This document shows positions 52,802-60,818 of a stretch of 64,000 nucleotides of DNA, piece by piece. The stretch is from Rhodospirillales bacterium (lineage in GTDB: Bacteria > Pseudomonadota > Alphaproteobacteria > Rhodospirillales > Casp-alpha2), in the NCBI GenBank assembly GCA_021775095.1, contig JAJFII010000069.1, positions 124,001 to 188,000 on the forward strand, in the 5' to 3' direction. Numbering within the stretch: position 1 is the stretch's first letter; the number at the start of each line of letters is the position of its first letter. A program made the position numbers and the translations under genes. The notes under the pieces are model-generated. The model searched no databases. It saw only the letters and a list, made by a program, of their open reading frames with translations, and had not been told where the DNA came from.

Positions 52802-53772
52802 TGAACGTTCGCCTTACTCAGATCGATGGCAAGTTGCCGAATATAGCGCTAATGAAATTGGCGCACTGGCATCGGTCGCGTGGTGATACTGTATTTTTAA
52901 CCCGCGATTTAGAACCTGATTTGTTCGAAGAAAAGTCCGATGTCGTATATGGCAGCACCATATTCACGGCCAGCGCCAAGCGAACAGAACGGCTTAGGCG
53001 GGCTTTCCCTGACGCCATTATCAGCGGGACCGGAATCAATCCGAAAACTGGTGGAATAACAGTCGAGCAAACGATCAGGTCAAATTCCTGGAACTATGAG
53101 AATTATGATTACAGCATATACCCGGAGTTCGATGCTTCCATTGGCTTCACCCAACGCGGCTGCCGGCTAAAATGCAAGTTTTGCGGCGTTCACACCAAAG
53201 AAGGGAAACCGATCAGCCTGAACAACATAAGCAATGTTTGGCGGGGCGAAGGCCACCCGAAGAAACTACACCTTTTGGACAACGATTTTTTCGGTCAACC
53301 CGACTGGCGTCAGGTCATCGCACAAATTCGCTTAGGCGGATTTAAGGTCTGTATGTCGCAGGGGGTCAATACACGCCTGATAAATGTCGAAGGCGCTGAA
53401 GCCCTGGCCGGCATTGAATACAGAAATACCGATTTCGATAAACGTCAGCTTTATACGGCATGGGACAATATTGGCGACGAAGCCATTTTCTTTAGGGGTA
53501 TCGATATCCTTGAAAATGCGGGTATCCCCGGAAAGCACATAATGGCGTATATGCTTGTTGGATTTGACCCGAAGGAAACCTGGGACCGGATCTTACACCG
53601 ATACCAGCGTATGCGTGAACGCCAGATCATGCCTTACCCGATGGTTTTCGAAGACAAGACTTATCCCGGCGATTGGCGAACGTTGAAGCATTTTCAGCGA
53701 TGGGCGATACGTCTCGCCAGATCTGGCAACATCGCGTGGCGCGATTACAATCCTCATATGAGGGCGGCATAA
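52801..53772 (+). CDS. Phage radical SAM protein
   Basis: A 323-residue enzyme with CRLKCKFC (Cys121, Cys125, Cys128), the CX3CX2C [4Fe-4S] motif of radical SAM proteins. The N terminus LTQIDGKLPNIALMKLAHWH looks like a partial cobalamin-binding-type domain. The block KKLHLLDNDFFGQPDWR and the C-terminal YQRMRERQIMPYPMV recur in phage relatives (from memory). It lies beside two DNA methyltransferases, so it may help modify phage DNA, but no reaction is known. ATG at 52801 follows GGGGAG. Confidence 0.85.
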   Translation: MNVRLTQIDGKLPNIALMKLAHWHRSRGDTVFLTRDLEPDLFEEKSDVVYGSTIFTASAKRTERLRRAFPDAIISGTGINPKTGGITVEQTIRSNSWNYENYDYSIYPEFDASIGFTQRGCRLKCKFCGVHTKEGKPISLNNISNVWRGEGHPKKLHLLDNDFFGQPDWRQVIAQIRLGGFKVCMSQGVNTRLINVEGAEALAGIEYRNTDFDKRQLYTAWDNIGDEAIFFRGIDILENAGIPGKHIMAYMLVGFDPKETWDRILHRYQRMRERQIMPYPMVFEDKTYPGDWRTLKHFQRWAIRLARSGNIAWRDYNPHMRAA

Positions 53773-54515
53773 TGGCAGGCCAAAACACCTCATCTGCCGT
53801 CATGGCGCAACGAACCGAAGCCCACGACAGTTTGGATGATTTTCCGACAATGCCCTGGGGCACTCGGGCACTTGTAGAGCACGTTCTATTTCCCGCTGGG
53901 GTTCCTTTTGCAATGATGAAAGTTTGGGAGCCGGCGGCGAACAGGGGATATATGGTTTCGCCCCTTGAGGAATATTTCGCGACAGTCTACGCCAGCGATG
54001 TTCATGATTATGGGGCTGGCTTTCACGTCCACGATTTCTTGCAGCCGTATCGACCCGACGGGTTTGACGACATTGAATTCGTCATCACAAACCCACCATT
54101 TAGGCTGGCCAAACAATTTATTGAGCGCGGTCTTGACGTGGCAAGCGTGGGGATCGCCGTCGTTGTCCGAACATCCTTTCTTGAGGGTATCGATCGCTAT
54201 GAAACCCTCTTTCGCGATAATCCGCCGACAATTGTCGCGCCTTTCGTCGAGCGAATTCCAATGTTCCGAGGCCGCATAGATCCGACTGGTAGCAGTGCTA
54301 CCAGTTACACCTGGCTTGTATGGATTAAGGACTGCGAGCCCATGCCGATGTGCTGGATCCCGCCTTGTCGTCGCGGCCTGGAACGCCCAGGAGACTACAA
54401 ATTCAATCCGAATAACCAGAGCGGCCCAGACCGTTTACCAGCCGTCAACACTGAAGCGGCTGGGCCCGCATTTCGGCTCGGTTGCTCAGGTTTGCCTAAA
54501 CAGGGAGCAAAATAA
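53772..54515 (+). CDS. Adenine-type DNA methyltransferase (NPPF)
   Basis: A 247-residue protein. WEPAANRGYMV is a diverged SAM-binding motif, and ITNPPFRLAK (NPPF at 107-110) is the catalytic motif for exocyclic amino methylation. The size suits a phage orphan N6-adenine methyltransferase or a close relative. It has no restriction partner. It begins at the last base of the radical SAM gene stop (TAATG) and ends on the start of the cytosine methyltransferase. Confidence 0.78.
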   Translation: MAGQNTSSAVMAQRTEAHDSLDDFPTMPWGTRALVEHVLFPAGVPFAMMKVWEPAANRGYMVSPLEEYFATVYASDVHDYGAGFHVHDFLQPYRPDGFDDIEFVITNPPFRLAKQFIERGLDVASVGIAVVVRTSFLEGIDRYETLFRDNPPTIVAPFVERIPMFRGRIDPTGSSATSYTWLVWIKDCEPMPMCWIPPCRRGLERPGDYKFNPNNQSGPDRLPAVNTEAAGPAFRLGCSGLPKQGAK

Positions 54516-56422
54516 TGCCAGGTTTAATTGTTGATAATTTCGCCGGCGGCGGTGGTGCCAGTGTTGGAATTGAAATGGCCCTGGGTCGCTCGATCGATAT
54601 CGCGGTTAATCATGATCCGCGTGCCGTCGCAATGCATAAACTCAACCATCCGAATACCCGGCATTTCTGTGAGGACGTCTGGACGGTGGACCCTTTGGAA
54701 GCGACTAAAGGCAAACCGGTTGATCTGGCGTGGTTCAGCCCCGATTGCACGCATTTCAGTAAAGCCCGGGGCTCCAAACCAGTTAAGAAGAATATACGCG
54801 GCCTGGCCTGGGTTGTTCTTAAATGGGCAGTGCTGACACGGCCAACGGAAATCTACCTGGAAAATGTCGAAGAGTTTCAGGACTGGGGGCCGGTCAACGA
54901 TGACAACATGCCGTGCCCTGATCGACGTGGTGAAACTTTTGATGCATTTAAACGAGCGCTTTCATCAGGCGTGCCCAAATCCCATCCGGCATGGTCTGAA
55001 ATCAAGTCTCATCTCCAGGCTGAAGGAAATAAATATTCAGACAAGATAATCAACGCGATAACCAAAGGGCTTGGGTACGACGTCGAGTTCAAACCTCTCA
55101 AGGCGTCAGATTATGGTGCGCCAACGATCCGCAAACGGTTGTTCATGGCCGCGCGATGCGACGGTCAACCCATTGTATGGCCGGACCAATCCCACGGAAA
55201 AAAGGGTTCAGGCTTGTTGCCGGAACGAACCGCCGCGGAATGTATTGATTGGTCGATACCGTGTCCGTCGATATTCGAACGCAAGCGGCCGTTAGCGGAA
55301 AAAACCATGAAGCGGATTGCCATGGGGCTGAAGCGGTTTGTGATCGATGCGGAAGAACCGTTTATCGTTAAGGTCAATCACGGCGACGATATGCGGTTCC
55401 GAGGCCAAAGTGTTTCTGAACCGATCGATACCCTGACGTCAAAAAATGGCTTTGGTCTCATTACGCCTTACGTCAGCACCTACTACGGTGCGAAAAGCGA
55501 CAATGACGGGAGAGGGGCAAGTCTGGACGAACCACTGCGCACCCAAACAACTGAAAATCGCCATGCGCTAATAACGCCCTACGTCAACAGGACTTTTGGT
55601 GAAGGTGTCGGACGTCGTGCAGATGGGCCTTTGCCAACGACGACAAGTGGTGGAATGGGTAAAAGCCAACTGGTTACACCCTACATATCCCGGATCGGTC
55701 AAACCGGAGGGAAAGGAATCTATTCGAACGATGCCCGGGACCCGCTGACAACGGTCACTTCAAAGAATGAACATCTGTTGATTTCCCCTTCGATAGTTGG
55801 TGTCGGGGGGAGGGCAGGACAATCTCGCCCGAGGGGTGTCGACGAACCTATGGCCACGACTACGGCCAAGGCGGATACGGCAATCGTCGAAGCTTTCCTG
55901 GCCAAGCATTTCGGCGGTGTCGTCGGTGTTGAAGTCGACAAACCGTTACCAACCATTCTTTCCAGGGCGACACAGACGCAAATTGTCACTTCGCACATGT
56001 TGAAACTGCGGGGCACCTGCCGGCACGGACAACCGATCGACGAGCCGGCACCGACGATAACCGCGACCGGCCAGCACATTGCAGAAGTTCGCGCCTTTCT
56101 CATGAAATACTATTCGTCCGGCGGTCAATGGGCATCAGTCAAAGATCCCATGCACACCATCACGTCAAAGGAACGTCTGGGTTTGGTTACCGTCCAGGGC
56201 GAGGACTACCAGATCGCTGATATCGGCATGAGGATGCTTGATCCAAAAGAATTATACCGGGCCCAGGGCTTCCCCGAGACCTATCAAATCAAGCCAATGT
56301 TCAATGGAAAGTATATCACCAAAACAGACCAGGTCCGGATGGTCGGGAATTCGGTTTCCCCGCACCCTGCCTGTGCGCTTATCCGTGCGAACCGTCCTGC
56401 GGGACAGGCGGTGGCTGCATGA
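54515..56422 (+). CDS. C5-cytosine DNA methyltransferase with repeat-type recognition region
   Basis: A 635-residue enzyme. Motif I is FAGGGGAS (9-16), motif IV is SPDCTHFS with catalytic Cys78 (SPDC in place of the usual PPCQ), motif VI is ENV (116-118), motif VIII is DYGAPTIRKRLF, and the last motif is GNSVSPHPACALI (611-623). Between them, residues 298-560 hold eight copies of a DEPLxTxT...LITPYV-like unit as the target recognition region. It is likely an orphan phage methylase that protects its DNA from host restriction. GGAG lies upstream. Confidence 0.93.
   Translation: MPGLIVDNFAGGGGASVGIEMALGRSIDIAVNHDPRAVAMHKLNHPNTRHFCEDVWTVDPLEATKGKPVDLAWFSPDCTHFSKARGSKPVKKNIRGLAWVVLKWAVLTRPTEIYLENVEEFQDWGPVNDDNMPCPDRRGETFDAFKRALSSGVPKSHPAWSEIKSHLQAEGNKYSDKIINAITKGLGYDVEFKPLKASDYGAPTIRKRLFMAARCDGQPIVWPDQSHGKKGSGLLPERTAAECIDWSIPCPSIFERKRPLAEKTMKRIAMGLKRFVIDAEEPFIVKVNHGDDMRFRGQSVSEPIDTLTSKNGFGLITPYVSTYYGAKSDNDGRGASLDEPLRTQTTENRHALITPYVNRTFGEGVGRRADGPLPTTTSGGMGKSQLVTPYISRIGQTGGKGIYSNDARDPLTTVTSKNEHLLISPSIVGVGGRAGQSRPRGVDEPMATTTAKADTAIVEAFLAKHFGGVVGVEVDKPLPTILSRATQTQIVTSHMLKLRGTCRHGQPIDEPAPTITATGQHIAEVRAFLMKYYSSGGQWASVKDPMHTITSKERLGLVTVQGEDYQIADIGMRMLDPKELYRAQGFPETYQIKPMFNGKYITKTDQVRMVGNSVSPHPACALIRANRPAGQAVAA
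55406..56194 (+). repeat. Eight protein-coding tandem repeats in the cytosine methylase
   Basis: At about residues 298, 335, 367, 405, 440, 472, 506 and 540 the units read SEPIDTLTS, DEPLRTQTT, DGPLPTTTS, RDPLTTVTS, DEPMATTTA, DKPLPTILS, DEPAPTITA and KDPMHTITS, most followed by a hydrophobic ITPYV-like strand. Spacing is about 32-38 residues. The DNA is diverged, so the repeats are old and kept by selection. Confidence 0.85.
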
Positions 56423-56907
56423 AAAACAAATTGACCATCATTTTGGATATTGTAACCCGACATCACAAAGTAACCGTCGATGGCGTCATGTCGTACAGCT
56501 ACAACGCCGACAAGATGGCCGCTCGGCATGTCGCTTACTGGCTGCTCCATGAGACGACAGAGCTTTCGTGTTTTGTGATCGGCCAGCACATGAACCGGTC
56601 TGGGCGGTCGGCCATCGAACGCAATATCAGACAAATCAATGACCAGCGGGAAAGTTGTGCGGCATTCAAAAACGAAACGGATTTTCTGTTAAAGCGTTGC
56701 AAGGACCATCCCGATTGGAAAACCGCCGCCGATCCGGACCCCGTAGATAATCCAGCTTCCAGGTTTGACGGCTCAATAAAACCACCGGTCAAAAAGCCTC
56801 GAAAATGTTTGATGTGCCAGAAAGACTTTATGTCTGGGCATGTCGGCGAGCGGATTTGCTCGTCCTGCAAAGAGACGGTGGACTGGCGTAGCGGAGTGGC
56901 GGCATGA
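56419..56907 (+). CDS. DnaA domain IV-like protein with C-terminal zinc ribbon
   Basis: A 162-residue protein. Residues 10-75 (VTRHHKVTVDGVMSYSYNADKM to CFVIGQHMNRSGRSAIERNI) follow the helix-turn-helix and signature layout of the DnaA DNA-binding domain. The C terminus has CLMCQKDFMSGHVGERICSSC, a Cys4 zinc ribbon. It lies two genes before dnaB, so it may mark the phage origin or load the helicase (inference). Its start overlaps the methylase stop (ATGA). Confidence 0.72.
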   Translation: MKNKLTIILDIVTRHHKVTVDGVMSYSYNADKMAARHVAYWLLHETTELSCFVIGQHMNRSGRSAIERNIRQINDQRESCAAFKNETDFLLKRCKDHPDWKTAADPDPVDNPASRFDGSIKPPVKKPRKCLMCQKDFMSGHVGERICSSCKETVDWRSGVAA

Positions 56908-57167
56908 CCTGCAGACGCGCTATCCAGCCAGCCAACAGGGCGGCATATTGGGCTGTAACTCTTCGCAGGGCGGCGTCTACGGCTCACAGAGCGGCTTTTA
57001 ATGCTGACCCGAGCCGTGAGAAGGCCGCGATCACTTGCAACGCTCTCCGGCTTTACCTGACTGAAATAAAAATGGCACCGGGCGAGATCAATCGCCGGGT
57101 CGACAAGATGTGGTGTGACCTGATCGAAATTTGCGAATACGTCGATAAGCAGGTGTCAAATGGTTGA
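56904..57167 (+). CDS. Hypothetical phage protein
   Basis: An 87-residue basic, helical protein (opening MTCRRAIQPANRAAYW) of unknown function, between the DnaA-like gene and dnaB. It overlaps the first by four bases and the second by eight, so it belongs to the replication operon. It could be a helicase-loading factor by place, but no motif supports that. Confidence 0.6.
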   Translation: MTCRRAIQPANRAAYWAVTLRRAASTAHRAAFNADPSREKAAITCNALRLYLTEIKMAPGEINRRVDKMWCDLIEICEYVDKQVSNG

Positions 57168-58641
57168 AAATGAGCCCGACTATCTGAGAGAAGTATCTCC
57201 GGATGACGCGGTTCAGCAAACTGAATTTATGCCGCGGGTGCCGCCATCGAACCTGGACATCGAAAAGAGCTTTCTGGGCTCAATCCTTTTGCACAATTCT
57301 ATTTATGAAGATGCGGCAGAAATTTTACGGCCGCAGCATTTTGCCAGTCAAACATACGGCGAGATATTTGAGATCATCGGCAAGATCATCAACAGGGGTG
57401 ACATCGCCGACGGATGGACCTTGCGGACCTTCTTTGAGGAAAACAGAAAGCTTCAATCAATCGGTGGTGATGCATTTCTGGCCGAAATCGCCAGTGCTGC
57501 CATGAACAAAAAAACAGCACTTGGTTATGCCAAAGTCATAGTGGAGCTTTACCAAAAAAGAGAGCTGATCTTATTCGGCGAAGATGTCGCGGTTCGTGGC
57601 TATAGCAGTGAACCAGATGATACGGCCAAAGCTGTTCTTGAATTTGCGGACAAACGTTTGTTTGAGCTGAGCGAACCGGGCAGGGTGCCAGAGCAATCCC
57701 GCGACGCTGGTATTAACGATTCTATGCGCCTGACGGAGCAACGCTACCAAGACCCTGACAGCCTATCTGGCGTGACCACGGGATTGGAAAAGCTCGATAA
57801 CGAACTTCTTGGATTGCAACGGCAGGATCTCATTGTATTGGCGGCTGCGTCATCAATGGGAAAAACAACACTTGCCCAGAAGTTTGCGAAGGGATCCGCC
57901 GACGCCGGCGTTCCCGCTGATTTATTTTCAATGGAAATGCCGGCAAGCCAGATCTGGCAACGGATTGTATCAGACAAGGCGAATGTTCCCCTGAATTTTA
58001 TTCGCTCAGGTCGATACCACGATGACGAACAGGCTCACAGGGTTTTTGAGACATACAACGAGCTTAAACGATCATTCCCCGTTGATGTGATAAGCGGGGT
58101 GCGCAGCGTCCCGGAAATTCGTTCCGTGGTGCGCCGATCGATCAAGTCGGTGGGCACTGGTTTGGTTATTGTCGACCAGTTATCTCATGTCAGGGACACG
58201 TCCGGATATACGCAGCGCAACCACCAATACGGGGCCCTTACCAAGAGCCTCAAAGCCATGGCAATGGAACTCAAGATTCCCGTGGTTTTGCTGCACCAGA
58301 TTAACCGTGGCGTGGCCAGCCGAGAAGACAAACGACCCAACCTGTCAGACCTTCGCGATAGTGGCGAGATTGAACAGGATGCTGACGTCGTATTGTTCCT
58401 ATACCGCGAACATTATTACCTCAAGAAAGCCGAACCCCAACAGCAGGACCGGGAAAGCACAGACGATTTCTCTATCCGCTATGCAAAGTGGCAAGCCCGT
58501 CTGGAAGCCAAAAAATACAGTGCTGAAATCGATATAGCCAAACAACGAATGGGGCCGACGTCGACCGTGCACGTTCACTACAACGGTGCCTATTCGAGAT
58601 TTGGAACCCAAGACACGACAGAAAAGGATTTTGACTTATGA
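57160..58641 (+). CDS. dnaB: Replicative DNA helicase, DnaB type
   Basis: A 493-residue hexameric helicase. The N-terminal domain has IEKSFLGSILLHNSIYEDA. The C-terminal RecA-like domain has Walker A (AASSMGKTT, about 228-237), Walker B (LVIVDQLSH) and the arginine-finger block DLRDSGEIEQDADVVLFLYR. It carries phage replication in place of the host enzyme. It overlaps the DUF1376 gene by four bases. Confidence 0.96.
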   Translation: MVENEPDYLREVSPDDAVQQTEFMPRVPPSNLDIEKSFLGSILLHNSIYEDAAEILRPQHFASQTYGEIFEIIGKIINRGDIADGWTLRTFFEENRKLQSIGGDAFLAEIASAAMNKKTALGYAKVIVELYQKRELILFGEDVAVRGYSSEPDDTAKAVLEFADKRLFELSEPGRVPEQSRDAGINDSMRLTEQRYQDPDSLSGVTTGLEKLDNELLGLQRQDLIVLAAASSMGKTTLAQKFAKGSADAGVPADLFSMEMPASQIWQRIVSDKANVPLNFIRSGRYHDDEQAHRVFETYNELKRSFPVDVISGVRSVPEIRSVVRRSIKSVGTGLVIVDQLSHVRDTSGYTQRNHQYGALTKSLKAMAMELKIPVVLLHQINRGVASREDKRPNLSDLRDSGEIEQDADVVLFLYREHYYLKKAEPQQQDRESTDDFSIRYAKWQARLEAKKYSAEIDIAKQRMGPTSTVHVHYNGAYSRFGTQDTTEKDFDL

Positions 58642-59612
58642 CCACACGCAAAAACATATCGAATAAAATGCAGAGAACGGCAGTTTCACATATCGATTTT
58701 TACGCAGATGATTGGTTGGCAGGAGCGTCAGAATTAACACCTGAACAACGCGGTGCATTTATCACTATTTGCGCCCTATATTATTCAAAGCAGGGTAGGG
58801 TGCCGGAGAACGATCATTGGCTATCAGGCATGTGCAATATGTCTGTGAGAAAATGGCGATCGATCAAAAATACATTGATCGAAATCGGAAAAATAGAAGT
58901 CATCGACGGGTTTATCTTCCAAGAACGTTCAGAAATCGAGCTTGAAAACGCGCTGAAAGCAAAAGAATTCGCGCGGATAAACGGATCGAAAGGAGGCAAA
59001 AAAAGCGCTGAAATTCGGACTAACGCTATGAAAAGACACAAAACAGGGTCAAGCAGGGCTTCAAGCGCCGCTCAAGCGACGGTTGAAGCTGAGAATCAAC
59101 CTCCCTACCCCAACCCCTACCCCTATACTAATCAACAACCATCTCAACCTACTACCGCGCGCGACGTTCCCCAGGGTGATGATTTTGAACCGGTCGAATT
59201 TATCAAACTTTATGATCGCCTCGTTGTCGAGATTTGGGGGCAGCCCCAACTGGAACGGATGTGTCCAAGCCAAACTGATCATATCACCGCCGGGATTTTC
59301 AAGGATAACGGCGTTTCGTTGAGGCTTGCCGATCAGGTTTTCAGGGGCATTCTCGGAAACGCGAAAGGCAAGGGCAATCCGCCGCCGTCGGCGCTCAGAT
59401 ATTTTGTCAAACCGATGGAACAGGCGCTGGTATCAGGGCCGCCGAGGGTGGGCCCAACGAACGTGATCGACATTAATGACCGCGAAAATAACCAATGGAA
59501 GGCCAGGCTTACAGGGTTTCGGGACCGGGGATCATGGCTCGATGACTGGGGCCCAAAACCGGGCGAGCCAGAATGCAGGGTGCCGAGGGAGTTACTGGAG
59601 CAGGTTGCATGA
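58638..59612 (+). CDS. DUF1376 phage protein
   Basis: A 324-residue protein. Residues 16-110 (VSHIDFYADDWLAGASELT to FIFQERSEIELE) are a DUF1376 domain, common in prophage replication modules and thought to act in helicase loading or replisome assembly. A disordered Ser/Pro/Thr/Gln-rich linker follows, then a second helical part. It comes straight after dnaB (ATGA overlap). Confidence 0.88.
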   Translation: MTTRKNISNKMQRTAVSHIDFYADDWLAGASELTPEQRGAFITICALYYSKQGRVPENDHWLSGMCNMSVRKWRSIKNTLIEIGKIEVIDGFIFQERSEIELENALKAKEFARINGSKGGKKSAEIRTNAMKRHKTGSSRASSAAQATVEAENQPPYPNPYPYTNQQPSQPTTARDVPQGDDFEPVEFIKLYDRLVVEIWGQPQLERMCPSQTDHITAGIFKDNGVSLRLADQVFRGILGNAKGKGNPPPSALRYFVKPMEQALVSGPPRVGPTNVIDINDRENNQWKARLTGFRDRGSWLDDWGPKPGEPECRVPRELLEQVA

Positions 59613-59806
59613 TACGACTGAGCCGCAGTGGAGAATGCCGAGTAACGCATCGCAGACCTGTCGAAGATGTTAAACGAGAGGGATGGGTGGACGAGGGGAC
59701 CTTGGTCATTTCGGTTCTGGATCCAGATTTGACCTGGCCGGAAAGGGAGTTGGTTGATCAGCTTGGAACTAAAAAATACGGGAAGACAAAGGTGCGTGGT
59801 GAATGA
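59609..59806 (+). CDS. Hypothetical phage protein
   Basis: A 65-residue protein opening MIRLSRSGECRVTHRRPVED; it was not recognised. ATGA overlaps tie it to both neighbours. The Asp/Glu-rich middle and basic ends do not suggest a known fold. Confidence 0.6.
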   Translation: MIRLSRSGECRVTHRRPVEDVKREGWVDEGTLVISVLDPDLTWPERELVDQLGTKKYGKTKVRGE

Positions 59807-60612
59807 GAAATCAATTTCAACCGATTAAAAAACTTGCTCGCGTGGCTCTGGACCAGGCGGATAATTGCAAAGCGGTTGTCGATGTCGTTTTGTCAATCGA
59901 GAAGGAATTCAAAATCACAGGCGAGCAGGTACTGCTGGACCAGGCCAATGAATTGCGCGGAATGGTTACACGTCACCTGCGCCGAAAAGAGCCGGCACCC
60001 AAAAAGGACAAAGATACACCGACGCCAGAAACGAAGCAGAAACTTCGTAAAGACCCGGTGATGATCATGTTCAATCGAAACAGTTTGAGTGTTCAGGATT
60101 TGCGATCAGTCGATCTCATCCGGAACTGCATCGAGGCGATTTCGAAAGGTATCTCTTTGAAGGGGTCTAATCTGGATTCCGTTCGAGTCGACGGCCATGG
60201 AGCTTTCAGGGACCCAATCGACCGGATGACATTAAAGATGAATTATGATTATTCGACCGTATACGCCCCGTGGGCTGACGAAATGAAAACCTACGTAGTG
60301 CCAGAGACCAGAGAACTTAAACGCGCCTGTCCGATGCTTACAGAAGGCGAGCGCATCCAAATCGAATTATCAGGTGGGACAATGGACGCACCACTACAAT
60401 GTAAGGCCGATTGGACACCAACTGTCCGAAACATGAAAAAACATGAGCGAATAAGATTGAGACACATAGATTTAGTTAAGCAGGTTGTGGTCGATGGCGT
60501 CCGAATAAGAGAAGTTGAGGGGAATTACAAAGTTAGAAACGGCTCTTTGTCCAAACCGTTTATATCCACGATCCGCAGGTTTACTGCATTGTGTGAGCGT
60601 GCTGGAATTTAG
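59803..60612 (+). CDS. Hypothetical phage protein, end of rightward operon
   Basis: A 269-residue protein. A helical N terminus (VALDQADNCKAVVDVVLSIEK) leads to a Lys/Pro-rich linker near residue 65-85 and a C-terminal beta-rich part. It was not recognised. It is the last clear gene read rightward; the next gene faces it. Confidence 0.65.
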   Translation: MRNQFQPIKKLARVALDQADNCKAVVDVVLSIEKEFKITGEQVLLDQANELRGMVTRHLRRKEPAPKKDKDTPTPETKQKLRKDPVMIMFNRNSLSVQDLRSVDLIRNCIEAISKGISLKGSNLDSVRVDGHGAFRDPIDRMTLKMNYDYSTVYAPWADEMKTYVVPETRELKRACPMLTEGERIQIELSGGTMDAPLQCKADWTPTVRNMKKHERIRLRHIDLVKQVVVDGVRIREVEGNYKVRNGSLSKPFISTIRRFTALCERAGI

Positions 60613-60818
60613 CAACCATTGACATTGACTTCGCCAAAAATATCGGTGTCACAACAACGTTATTGCTTAATTCATAGCCCCCACTCTACATTTTCGTTCA
60701 AACCAGATTGTAAAGTGACATCGTCAGGTAGTCGAAGTGTGGTTTTCCGGACGAACACTTTCGTTGTGTTCTGAACCGTTCCAGAAATCGGCACATTGAT
60801 GGGCGGCTATAATTATTG
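60613..60818. other. Gap between convergent genes
   Basis: 206 bases separate the last rightward phage gene from the leftward NACHT gene. It holds no gene or attR-like copy of the tRNA-Met end. Base composition turns AT-rich here. It could be the left boundary of an inserted cargo segment. Confidence 0.5.
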
